Positions 1 to 6,414 of a stretch of DNA of 28,545 nucleotides are shown piece by piece; positions within the stretch are counted from its first letter, which is position 1, and each line of letters opens with the position of its first letter. The notes below the pieces were generated by a model. The model did not search any database. It saw only the letters and a list, made by a program, of their open reading frames with translations, and had not been told where the DNA came from. The position numbers were made by a program, and so were the translations under genes. The DNA is taken from IMG/VR virus record IMGVR_UViG_3300030333_003194, positions 1-28,545 of that record. One strand, 5' to 3'. The stretch is from a virus.

Positions 1-129
1 GGGAAACTAGGTGCAGAGGATGGCACAATCAACGCTCAGTCCACTTCGTTTGGGACTATTTGCGGTTCGTGCTTGAAAGAAGCAATACAATTCTGGAAGC
101 ATCATCACGACTTGGGGTTGTTAGAATGA
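1..129 (+). CDS. C-terminal part of an unknown protein, cut by the window edge
   Basis: Frame 1 is open from the first base to a TGA at 127-129 and encodes the last 42 residues of a protein. It contains a CxxC pair (GTICGSCLKE) followed by a His run (WKHHHDLG), which could bind metal. I prefer this frame because its TGA overlaps the ATG of the next gene as ATGA, the junction used throughout this strand. A competing frame from a TTG at position 60 would need a non-ATG start inside this one. The family is not recognised and the N-terminus lies outside the window. Confidence 0.55.
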   Translation, partial: GKLGAEDGTINAQSTSFGTICGSCLKEAIQFWKHHHDLGLLE

Positions 130-296
130 TAATTCTGAACCCCGATGATACTGATGTGGAAATAATCAGCCTAACAGAAGAAACAGGGGTTAAATATCCA
201 AACGCCGATTATATCCCAACCGAAATGAAATGGTATAGAATAAGGGTTAAAATAAAAGGTAAGTATTATGTCGGACATTTGGAGATGAGCGAATGA
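126..296 (+). CDS. small hypothetical protein, 56 aa
   Basis: The ATG at 126 overlaps the upstream stop as ATGA and the TGA at 294-296 overlaps the next ATG, so both junctions look translationally coupled. The product is acidic at its N-terminus (MIILNPDDTDVEIISL), then has a basic beta-type stretch (YRIRVKIKGKYYVGHLEM). I see no Cys, signal peptide or membrane segment. The frame stays open upstream of 126, but that extension would duplicate coding already assigned to the preceding gene. Function unknown. Confidence 0.55.
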   Translation: MIILNPDDTDVEIISLTEETGVKYPNADYIPTEMKWYRIRVKIKGKYYVGHLEMSE

Positions 297-475
297 TGAG
301 AACAATGGAGACTAAAGTTATTGAGTCAAGATGCAATCACGAGTGGCTTAACGATAAGGGGCAATTTAATGTGCTTGCTTGCGAAGAAGGAAAACTAGGT
401 GGTAAGCACTTTGTTTTAGCCTCTATACTTTGTTGGAAGTGTGGCAAGGAATTAGAATTAGAGGGAGAAGTATGA
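293..475 (+). CDS. zinc-ribbon-like small protein, 60 aa
   Basis: The start is at the ATGATG following the previous gene (ATGA overlap); a further in-frame ATG at 305 is an alternative. The product has a CNHEW motif near residue 14 and a CWKCGKELE knuckle near residue 48, a spacing suited to one zinc site in a small beta fold. It resembles the protein at 558-764, which has CNHEY and CKECW in the same order, so the two may be diverged duplicates. Role unknown; possibly a nucleic-acid or protein adaptor. Confidence 0.6.
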   Translation: MMRTMETKVIESRCNHEWLNDKGQFNVLACEEGKLGGKHFVLASILCWKCGKELELEGEV

Positions 476-561
476 AGCGCCTAAAAAACGAAAAGATGAA
501 TTCACTTCTGTATTGGGCACAACAGGCTAGACTACAAAAAAAGGGAGATGAGGAAGAATGA
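472..561 (+). CDS. microprotein, 29 aa
   Basis: The ATG at 472 overlaps the previous stop (ATGA) and its own TGA at 559-561 overlaps the next ATG (ATGA). That double coupling is the main reason to call so short a frame. The peptide is charged, begins MKRLKNEKMN, contains LLYWAQQARLQKK and ends in GDEEE, so it would most likely form one amphipathic helix. It could be a peptide or simply a spacer that keeps ribosomes coupled between the two zinc-ribbon genes. Confidence 0.4.
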   Translation: MKRLKNEKMNSLLYWAQQARLQKKGDEEE

Positions 562-764
562 GTGGCATTGAGAATCACATGGTCGCTCTACCTCAACCGG
601 AGTTAGACTATGAACCAAAGTGCAACCACGAATACTATGACATTGTTAATATTCACGATTACGATGAATCTAAAATAACCTTTCATATTAAGTGTAAAGA
701 GTGTTGGCACGAAGGATATGTCGAGGCTAAAATTCACGATTATGACGAACCGGAGTGGGATTAA
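558..764 (+). CDS. zinc-ribbon-like small protein, 68 aa
   Basis: It starts at the ATGA overlap with the preceding microprotein. CNHEYYD near residue 22 and CKECWHEG near residue 46 could form a CxH...CxxC zinc site. The segment IHDYDE occurs twice, at about residues 32 and 59, flanking the second knuckle; the DNA at 651-668 and 732-749 is nearly identical, so this is a short internal duplication. The acidic C-terminus ends EPEWD. It is probably related to the 293-475 product. Function unknown. Confidence 0.6.
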   Translation: MSGIENHMVALPQPELDYEPKCNHEYYDIVNIHDYDESKITFHIKCKECWHEGYVEAKIHDYDEPEWD

Positions 765-766
765 TA

Positions 767-877
767 GTGCCTAAAGGATTGGTATTAGATGACAAAAATT
801 ATGATTGCGTGGGCAGAACGAAGGTTTTATTAAGGAACATCTGGTGGAAGATATATGCCCAATGGGAGAAAAGGTAG
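767..877 (+). CDS. putative small protein, 36 aa, GTG start
   Basis: A GTG two bases after the previous stop opens a 36-codon frame ending at TAG 875-877. The peptide begins MPKGLVLDDKNYD and ends in an aromatic, basic stretch (NIWWKIYAQWEKR) that would make an amphipathic helix. It overlaps the next gene by 23 nt, more than is usual here, and I see no clear ribosome-binding site. It may be real or a chance frame filling the gap. Confidence 0.35.
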   Translation: MPKGLVLDDKNYDCVGRTKVLLRNIWWKIYAQWEKR

Positions 878-1169
878 GTATCAGATAAGAGTCCATATTG
901 CCGAAGTTTTGCGTGGTAGTGATGAAGCACTATCGGCAGAGCAGATAGCAAGTAGACTTTCATCTCTAAAGAATAAGAAAGGAAGGTCGAGAAGGAGAGT
1001 AGGCTACAGTCCTAACTCTATCTCTCAACTATTGCGAGGCGCTAAAGGCATAGACAATAGCACAGAGAGCAAGGGTAAGGAGTTTTCTTACAGTAAGGTC
1101 AAGACCTTCCGAGTGACAGATGATGAGCAATTCACCCATTGGGTAGAAAGTAAAAAGAGAGTGAAATAA
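855..1169 (+). CDS. small winged-helix DNA-binding protein (family member 1), 104 aa
   Basis: A basic N-terminus (MPNGRKGRY) is followed by a helix (IRVHIAEVLRGS), a segment LSAEQIASRLSSL that fits the first helix of an HTH, a basic turn (KNKKGRSRRR) and a probable recognition helix (SPNSISQLLRGAKG), then a beta wing ending TFRVTDDEQF. The same order recurs in the products at 3194, 6103, 7918 and 9124. The likely role is DNA binding, perhaps in viral transcription control. The stop overlaps the next start as TAATG. The ATG lies inside a TATATG string, but nothing suitable for a leaderless start lies 25 nt further on. Confidence 0.65.
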   Translation: MPNGRKGRYQIRVHIAEVLRGSDEALSAEQIASRLSSLKNKKGRSRRRVGYSPNSISQLLRGAKGIDNSTESKGKEFSYSKVKTFRVTDDEQFTHWVESKKRVK

Positions 1170-1366
1170 TGACAATAGAGGAAAAAGAAATGACGAATGA
1201 AGAATTACTGCGGAGAGCCTATGCTTGGTTTGGAACAAAGCCACCAAGCGGTCACACGAGAGCGTTAAGAGACGACTACATGACGACCATGAAGGCGTTT
1301 AGTGCGTGGATTAGGAAGGATAAGACCGACAATCCCGACAGGTGGGAGAATGGAAAGCCTGTTTGA
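1169..1366 (+). CDS. small hypothetical protein, 65 aa
   Basis: The ATG at 1169 shares one base with the previous stop (TAATG). The product is helical and charged, with ELLRRAYAWFGTKPPSG and a second helix YMTTMKAFSAWIRKD. It has no Cys pair and no membrane segment. Its 3' end overlaps the next gene by 17 nt, and the sequence GGTGGGAGA inside its last codons probably serves as the ribosome-binding site of that gene. Function unknown. Confidence 0.55.
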   Translation: MTIEEKEMTNEELLRRAYAWFGTKPPSGHTRALRDDYMTTMKAFSAWIRKDKTDNPDRWENGKPV

Positions 1367-2270
1367 TGCCTGCGGAGTTTTCGTAGGGCATCACGGTATA
1401 CCAACACACCACGATATATTTGTGAAGAAATTAAAGGTTAAAGATGCGGTGGCATATCGAGTAGAAAAAAGATATGACGAAAAAGGAAAACCCTATACCG
1501 TCTATCTTAAGCAACCAAAGGTTCACCTAAAATACGGAGTAAAGGATTTCTATATTGTAGACAGAAAGGTTGTCTGGGATTTGTTGAGAAACTTTGACCC
1601 CTATTTAGATTACCGAACCTTCCTTGAGATGCTAGATTACTTTAGCCTGCATAAGATACTAGAGGATTACATTAAGGACTATTCAGACAAGACTCTGGGG
1701 ATATGGTTAGGTAGTGCCGGTGACAAGCGAGCAAAACCCCGCATAATTATGGCGGTGCAGACCACAGAATCAACGGAAAGCCTGCTACATGGGGAAATCA
1801 TAGCCCATGTAAAAGAGAGGCTTGAGATTGACTCCACAGAGTCATTTTTCAAGATAGGTAAGACATTGAAAAGAGTGGCAGACGAGAATATTTCAGCAAC
1901 GGCGATACCTAAAGTCTGTCGTGATGTATACCTAAGAATCATAAAAGGAGATAAGATTTTAGAGATTAAAGAACAAGTGGGTAATGACTTCGATAGGAAA
2001 TACAAACATTCTGCGGCAAGCCTAAAAGTATTTTTAGAAACCTTCGATGGCATGGTGCAAATGAAACCCGCTACTTATTTCCAAAAGAATTTAGAGTTTA
2101 TAGAAAGTGAGAAACTATACGAAGCAATAGATTCAGCACTAAAGTTAATGGATGAGGAATGGGAACAGGTTAAAGATTACGAGTATAGAAGTAAGGGAAG
2201 CATGACCGAAATGCAGTATGATGAAGTGCAATATCTGTGGTTTGCTAATTCTTTCAGTCAAAAAAAGTAA
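1350..2270 (+). CDS. hypothetical protein, 307 aa
   Basis: I place the start at the ATG at 1350 rather than an upstream in-frame codon at 1302, because GGTGGGAGA lies directly before 1350 and the longer form would overlap the previous gene by 65 nt. The N-terminus has a His/Cys-rich stretch (MESLFDACGVFVGHHGIP, then THHDIF), then a charged alpha/beta body with LKQPKVHLKYGVKDFYIV and IIMAVQTTEST, and a helical C-terminal third. I recognise no catalytic motif or family. It is the last gene before the promoter at 2455. Confidence 0.65.
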   Translation: MESLFDACGVFVGHHGIPTHHDIFVKKLKVKDAVAYRVEKRYDEKGKPYTVYLKQPKVHLKYGVKDFYIVDRKVVWDLLRNFDPYLDYRTFLEMLDYFSLHKILEDYIKDYSDKTLGIWLGSAGDKRAKPRIIMAVQTTESTESLLHGEIIAHVKERLEIDSTESFFKIGKTLKRVADENISATAIPKVCRDVYLRIIKGDKILEIKEQVGNDFDRKYKHSAASLKVFLETFDGMVQMKPATYFQKNLEFIESEKLYEAIDSALKLMDEEWEQVKDYEYRSKGSMTEMQYDEVQYLWFANSFSQKK

Positions 2271-2302
2271 TCACTACATAAAAAAAGGGGGGCAGTATCA
2301 CG

Positions 2303-2326
2303 TTTTTGGTAATTATTTTATTTCTT
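2303..2326 (+). terminator. T-rich termination region after the first gene block
   Basis: The 210 nt between 2270 and 2482 hold no well-supported gene. They begin with A- and G-runs, then an oligo-T (TTTTT at 2303-2307) followed by further T-rich sequence to 2326. Archaeal polymerases commonly stop at such non-template T tracts without a hairpin, so this is a plausible end for the upstream unit. There is no strong stem-loop. Confidence 0.35.
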
Positions 2327-2449
2327 CAATAGTGTTTTAGATAAATAAGAGAGGTCTATTCTAAAATGTCTTTGAAAGAATTAAAAATATTAGAAACAAT
2401 AGAGCAGTATAACGGTTTTTTATTTCTGGGATTGCGTGGTCATTACAAA

Positions 2450-2482
2450 ATTATTATATGCGGAATGCACTAGGGGATATTA
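2450..2482 (+). promoter_or_regulatory. archaeal promoter, TATATGCGGA class, leaderless start at 2482
   Basis: TATATGCGGA spans 2455-2464 and TAGGGG begins 16 nt after its first T (2471). The ATG at 2482 lies about 25 nt from the TATA centre, the usual distance to the transcription start in archaea, so the mRNA should be leaderless. The ATG inside the TATA box at 2458 is in frame with the gene but would lie upstream of the transcript. Confidence 0.75.
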
Positions 2483-3024
2483 TGAACATATTTGTATTAC
2501 ACGAGCATCCGGTGACGAGTGCCAAGATGTATTGTGACAAGCACGTTCCCAAGATGGTTGTAGAAATGCTACAACAATTGGGTTCTGCCGTCATACGACA
2601 CGGTGCTACTCCCGAAGTGATGCCATTGACTAAGAAAGGAACGCCACTCAAGGGCGGTTATCACAATCACCCTTGCACCCTCTGGGTAGGCGAGACACGA
2701 GACAATTTCTATTGGGCTTGCGACCATGCGCTTGCGCTATGCACCGAGTATACCAAGCGCTTCGGTAAGACGCACTTCTGCGAGCGAGGCATTGAGAAGT
2801 TATTCTGCATGGCCGAGTTAATACCAGAAGGCGACCTAACGCCCTTCGCTCTCGCTATGCCCGATGAGCATAGGCCCGAAGCCTGCCACATCAAAAGCGG
2901 TTATCTATTTCATGCTACAGGCACTACGGCAGTAGAAGCATACAGGCGCTACTACCACAGTAAGGAGTTTGCCAAGTGGGAGAAGGGCACAGATGCGCCC
3001 GAATGGTGGATGGGTGCAGTATGA
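2482..3024 (+). CDS. conserved marine-phage protein of unknown function, 180 aa
   Basis: The start at 2482 (MNIFVLHEHP) rather than 2458 follows from the promoter geometry. The sequence has the signature of a family I know from many marine phages: MNIFVLxExP, then CDKHVPKMVVEMLQQ (about residues 18-32), HNHPCTLWVGE (61-71), and a helix with DHALALCTEYTKRFGKTH (81-98). The conserved Cys/His residues suggest a metal site or nuclease-like chemistry, but no activity has been established to my knowledge. Its presence with archaeal expression signals suggests exchange between bacterial and archaeal marine viruses. It opens the operon running to about 7879. Confidence 0.75.
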   Translation: MNIFVLHEHPVTSAKMYCDKHVPKMVVEMLQQLGSAVIRHGATPEVMPLTKKGTPLKGGYHNHPCTLWVGETRDNFYWACDHALALCTEYTKRFGKTHFCERGIEKLFCMAELIPEGDLTPFALAMPDEHRPEACHIKSGYLFHATGTTAVEAYRRYYHSKEFAKWEKGTDAPEWWMGAV

Positions 3025-3194
3025 CCTATTGGGGAGAATTATTTGAAGCAGTAAGGATAAGTGAGGAAAAGAAAATGAGTGAGAAATGGTATTTAGACCA
3101 CATGGGAGTAATGGCGTTTTGGCGCACTATACTAGGCGGAATTAATTTGGTTGTTGCGATAGCAATAGCCCTTAAAGTATTTGAGGTAATCTAA
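3021..3194 (+). CDS. small single-pass membrane protein, 57 aa
   Basis: The ATG at 3021 overlaps the upstream TGA (ATGA), which favours it over an upstream TTG at 2976. A charged N-terminal half (RISEEKKMSEKWY) is followed by one hydrophobic segment from about residue 38 (GGINLVVAIAIALKVF) that would span a membrane once, with Arg/Thr before it. No catalytic residues. It could be a membrane-anchored viral accessory protein or holin-like peptide; one helix is too little to choose. Confidence 0.6.
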   Translation: MTYWGELFEAVRISEEKKMSEKWYLDHMGVMAFWRTILGGINLVVAIAIALKVFEVI

Positions 3195-3640
3195 TGTCAC
3201 GAGCAACAGGTAGCATGGAATTCCATGAGGTTGTTTACCCGATAATGTTAGAGGAAGGGCCAATGTCTACAGGCGAAATCTATGACAAGGTAAATAATTT
3301 AGAGATGAATTATAGAGGCGGTGGCTACGGAAAAAAGACTAGGCGCTCGTGGACTATGAACCAAGTAGCGCAAACATTAAGAGTTTCCCGCTTCTTTAGA
3401 TGTGTAGGAGAGCAGAGAGAGTGGGGCGCACACCAGAGGCGCACAGTAAAGGTTTACGAATGCGTTCCTGTCAAAGAAGTGATACAAAAAATAGTGGGTA
3501 AAAAACACACCATACAAGACTACTCAAAGACACTACCATTTTTTGCCAGAGAAGAATACAACGAGAGAATGGCAGAGATAGACGAGAATTTTACACCGAT
3601 AAAACAAACTAGAATAGGCGTGAAGGAGAAGGAGACATGA
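3194..3640 (+). CDS. small winged-helix protein (family member 2), 148 aa
   Basis: The ATG at 3194 shares a base with the preceding TAA. The N-terminal 90 residues follow the layout seen at 855: a helix (FHEVVYPIMLEEGPMS), a second helix (TGEIYDKVNNLEM), a Gly/Arg-rich basic segment (RGGGYGKKTRR), the probable recognition helix (TMNQVAQTLRVSRFFRC) and a wing strand (RRTVKVYECV). The remaining 60 residues are basic and carry no known motif. Probably a DNA-binding regulator; overlaps the next gene by four bases. Confidence 0.65.
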   Translation: MSRATGSMEFHEVVYPIMLEEGPMSTGEIYDKVNNLEMNYRGGGYGKKTRRSWTMNQVAQTLRVSRFFRCVGEQREWGAHQRRTVKVYECVPVKEVIQKIVGKKHTIQDYSKTLPFFAREEYNERMAEIDENFTPIKQTRIGVKEKET

Positions 3641-4476
3641 AGATAGAGCAACGTATGGATATAGATATGGTGTGGGTAGACGATGCCCCAAAAAATGAGC
3701 CGACCAATATCCTAGTCTATCATCAAGAGGAACATGGTGGCGCTACTGCTATGGCAGGCAAGGCATTGATAGGAAAAGAAACTCCTATCGCTAAAGTATA
3801 TTCCAAACTAATGACGGTGCCTGCAATAAATTATATGCCGAGTCCACTCTGGCCCGAATACAGGATTTATGAGACACGTTCAATGGATGGTCAAAGGTGG
3901 TTTGTTATACGCATCCCTAGATGCCATCCTGTGGAGATTACGATGAGTGACAGACATAACGTGAACAATTGGTTATACACTTATCCTATCGTGCGTGATA
4001 TAATCCTTGTTTTAAACCAATATGGTGCTAGGAGTTTGACATACATGACCGCCGACTTGTTCTCTATACATGATGAGTTTAAGGGCTATGGTAGAATCAA
4101 GCATGGGCATTTGGGTGTATTTAACTTCAACAATATCGAGGAAGAAGTGCTTGAGTATTTTGGGGATAAAAGAAGTGAGCATGGTTCTGACTTTGCTTTA
4201 ACCCCTAATGTTTGGATATGGTGCAATACCTTTGCTAACTTTAACCCTCATGGTTTCTCTAGGGTTCTGTTGGCGGCTAGTAGTCCTCAGTTTGTGGACT
4301 TGGATGCGGCCGACACCCTACTAAACTACATACAAAACCACTATCACCTACCGTATGATGAAAACCTTCTTAATCAGTTTGCTTCGCAGTTAGAAGCGGC
4401 GACAGACCTGAGCCTAGTGAAGATTGATTTGGAAGACGAACAAGACGAGTTTGAATTTGGGGAGTTTACACCATGA
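3637..4476 (+). CDS. PAC2-like protein (proteasome-assembly-chaperone fold), tentative, 279 aa
   Basis: Start by ATGA overlap at 3637. The body alternates beta strands and helices. The C-terminal half has a pattern that recalls the archaeal PAC2 family: FNPHGFSRVLLAASSP, then DLDAADTLLNYIQNHYHLP and YDENLLNQFASQLEAA, comparable to the 'DP.aA..ll..l...lgl..d...L...a' end of PAC2 proteins; a further strand and helix precede it (PIVRDIILVLNQYGARS). The tail is strongly acidic (DLEDEQDEFEFGEF). The resemblance is by eye only. It sits immediately before the AAA+ ATPase with a four-base overlap, so it may be that ATPase's partner instead. Confidence 0.35.
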   Translation: MKIEQRMDIDMVWVDDAPKNEPTNILVYHQEEHGGATAMAGKALIGKETPIAKVYSKLMTVPAINYMPSPLWPEYRIYETRSMDGQRWFVIRIPRCHPVEITMSDRHNVNNWLYTYPIVRDIILVLNQYGARSLTYMTADLFSIHDEFKGYGRIKHGHLGVFNFNNIEEEVLEYFGDKRSEHGSDFALTPNVWIWCNTFANFNPHGFSRVLLAASSPQFVDLDAADTLLNYIQNHYHLPYDENLLNQFASQLEAATDLSLVKIDLEDEQDEFEFGEFTP

Positions 4477-5768
4477 ATATATTCACAGAAGTTTCCGAGT
4501 TTGCGGAAAAAAATCACTACGTTGATGTGGCTGACAAGATACCCATATTCTTGTGTAGTATAGGGGGCCATCTATTCAACACTATTAACAAGTGTAGCCG
4601 ATGCGACTTTGACCCCGATAGCCCGCTAGTGGATGAAGAACATGACTTCACTATCCCTAACTGTCCTCTGAGACATAGCAACATACCTTTCTATACGCCT
4701 ATGTCACAATTGCCAGACACTAGGATTCATCTGATGCTAAGAGGCCCGAAGGGTAGCGGTAAATCAGTCCTTATTTTAATGTTCTTGGCAGAGGGAACGG
4801 GCCTTATCCATTCCCAAAATGCTGACATGGGACAAGGATTTAACACTATGATGGGGCCAAACTCCGTGACAGAAGCGGGTATGTTTGGTAGCGTGGATGA
4901 AGAAGGCAACATTATGGGTCGCCCTCTCGCTAGAGAGTTATGTGGTGGCTTTCTTGGCTTTGAGGAATTTTCCTCAATGTCCGATGCTTCCAAGAAAGAC
5001 CACAGTATGGACATGAAAAACCAACTACTTACTTCCCTAGATAATGGCAGGGTAAACAAGTCAATGAGAGCGGGGTGGGTATCTTACACTACTCGTTATA
5101 CTTGTTGGGCGGGAACGCAACCGGCCAGATTTGAGTTAGACTCTGGGCTTGACAGGAGATTCTTCATTATAGACATAGAGATGACACCAGAAAAAGAATT
5201 ACTATTCAAGAAGGCCCAACACCTTCAATCCAACATGAGCGTAGATGAGCGAACAGAATTAGCCTCTAAAGCATTTGGTATCAAACAATGGCTTCGTGAT
5301 AGAATGACCGAGGCGGTTTCCAACCCACCTATAGGGGTTATTTTTGATGATGACATAGGTGAATGGATTAACAGACCAGATGTGCGTTCTTTTGAGGCTG
5401 ATTTATTCCGCCGACTTGCTATCGGGTATCACATGATGCAACCGGAGTGGCGTGGTGGACAACCACTTATCATTACTCTTGACCCTACTTTAGAGGCTAT
5501 ATTATCACAGTCACTAGAGCAGAGGCGTAGGGTAATGGATGCAGACCTAGAATTGATACGAAGCACCTTCTGGCTACAAGACCTGCCGAAATCACAACTC
5601 TTAAAAGAGATTTCCCGTATGGTCACTATGGGAGACTATCAAGGTGCGAAGCGTTGGGTTATCGAAAACCTTGAAGGACAGTCATGGTATCACGAGTTTG
5701 AACCAAGCACTAACAGGCGGGGGCGGAAAGGACTTTTGTGTAGGATAGGGCCGAGAAGTGAGGAATGA
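4473..5768 (+). CDS. AAA+ ATPase, MCM-like replicative helicase candidate, 431 aa
   Basis: Walker A is GPKGSGKS at residues 91-98 and Walker B is GGFLGFEEF at 158-166. LLTSLDNGRVNKSMRAG (185-201) matches the MCM segment after Walker B, YTCWAGTQPAR (209-219) fits sensor 1, and SGLDRRFFIID (224-234) fits the arginine-finger strand written as SRFD in MCM. The N-terminus has Cys at 28, 41, 44 and 64 and could bind zinc. The last 80 residues look like a winged helix (LPKSQLLKEISRMV). At 431 aa it is shorter than cellular MCM (about 650), with a reduced N-terminal tier. It is the only replicative helicase candidate here. A sigma54-type or other AAA+ activity is the main alternative. Confidence 0.7.
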   Translation: MNIFTEVSEFAEKNHYVDVADKIPIFLCSIGGHLFNTINKCSRCDFDPDSPLVDEEHDFTIPNCPLRHSNIPFYTPMSQLPDTRIHLMLRGPKGSGKSVLILMFLAEGTGLIHSQNADMGQGFNTMMGPNSVTEAGMFGSVDEEGNIMGRPLARELCGGFLGFEEFSSMSDASKKDHSMDMKNQLLTSLDNGRVNKSMRAGWVSYTTRYTCWAGTQPARFELDSGLDRRFFIIDIEMTPEKELLFKKAQHLQSNMSVDERTELASKAFGIKQWLRDRMTEAVSNPPIGVIFDDDIGEWINRPDVRSFEADLFRRLAIGYHMMQPEWRGGQPLIITLDPTLEAILSQSLEQRRRVMDADLELIRSTFWLQDLPKSQLLKEISRMVTMGDYQGAKRWVIENLEGQSWYHEFEPSTNRRGRKGLLCRIGPRSEE

Positions 5769-5881
5769 AAATGCCGTATGTAATAGTATGTGTAGAATGC
5801 AGAAAAAGACTATCGTGTTATGAGGAAGGATTAGAGATTATAGTAGAGAAGTGTGGTTGCGATGAGCGAAATAGAGGATAA
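5765..5881 (+). CDS. zinc-ribbon microprotein, 38 aa
   Basis: The ATG at 5765 overlaps the helicase stop (ATGA). The 38-residue product, beginning MKMPYVIVCVECRKRL, has CVEC, a further Cys, then CGCDE: a four- or five-Cys arrangement typical of a minimal zinc ribbon. Its 3' end overlaps the next gene by 20 nt. Such peptides recur across the window (18893, 20066). Function unknown. Confidence 0.6.
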   Translation: MKMPYVIVCVECRKRLSCYEEGLEIIVEKCGCDERNRG

Positions 5882-6092
5882 AGTAATAGAGAAGATTGCA
5901 GAAAGAGCCGAAATCGGCTTGAGTAAGTATGGCACTACGATGGAACGTGGAGACTTGTCTCTGGTAGAGTGGATGACTCACCTTCAAGAAGAATTGATGG
6001 ATGCTACTGTCTATTTGGAACGATTAATACAGGACTTTTCTGCTATAGAAGATGAAATAGAAGAAATTGTGGAAACATATCCACTCCTATAG
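5862..6092 (+). CDS. MazG-like mini-protein, 76 aa
   Basis: The ATG at 5862 is preferred over a GTG nine bases upstream. The sequence LSKYGTTMERGDLSLVEW (about 20-37) followed by EELMD at 43-47 and a helix YLERLIQDF is the pattern of short phage proteins related to all-alpha NTP pyrophosphohydrolases (MazG/dUTPase superfamily), where EExxD binds magnesium. Only one EExxD helix is visible and the protein is short, so hydrolysis of nucleoside triphosphates is possible but not shown. The acidic C-terminus may form a coiled coil. Confidence 0.55.
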   Translation: MSEIEDKVIEKIAERAEIGLSKYGTTMERGDLSLVEWMTHLQEELMDATVYLERLIQDFSAIEDEIEEIVETYPLL

Positions 6093-6102
6093 AGGTTATA
6101 GT

Positions 6103-6414
6103 ATGGCAAAGGGTTGGAGAAAATCACAGAGGAAAAAGGCCGCATGGTGGCCCGCAGTAGTGGCATACCTAAGAGACGAGGCTATTGAGCCTGTGACTAT
6201 AAAGACTATAATAGGCAACGCCAAGACACAAAGGCATTACAAAATGAATGCTTCAACCGGCGGTAAGAGGTCTAGGGATTACCTACTCTGCAAGTCTGCC
6301 GTTTGCCCCACTCCTAATCAAGTTTCACAATATTTAAGGGTTAAAAAAGTCCCATTTGTAGAGCAGACTAGGGGCGGAAGGCTTTATTATTGGAGTGATG
6401 ACGTTGAAGAATAG
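6103..6414 (+). CDS. small winged-helix protein (family member 3), 103 aa
   Basis: The ATG at 6103 follows AGAGG by a short spacer; an upstream TTG at 6067 lies inside the previous gene. A very basic start (MAKGWRKSQRKKAAWW) leads into a helix (PAVVAYLRDEAIEP), a second helix (VTIKTIIGNAKTQ), a basic insert, the recognition-helix segment (TPNQVSQYLRVKKV) and a wing (GGRLYYWSDD). The NQVSQYLR string is close to NSISQLLR at 855 and NQVAQTLR at 3194, which supports common ancestry. Probably DNA-binding. Confidence 0.65.
   Translation: MAKGWRKSQRKKAAWWPAVVAYLRDEAIEPVTIKTIIGNAKTQRHYKMNASTGGKRSRDYLLCKSAVCPTPNQVSQYLRVKKVPFVEQTRGGRLYYWSDDVEE

Noticed and set aside
852-880. TATATGCCC resembling the promoter motif
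   Set aside because: GCGGA is absent, TAG is at the wrong offset, and no start codon lies about 25 nt downstream.
2366-2473. 35-codon frame (MSLKELKILETIEQ...) in the gap before 2482
   Set aside because: It runs through the TATA box and ends on the TAG of TAGGGG; no ribosome-binding site or coupling, so chance is likely.
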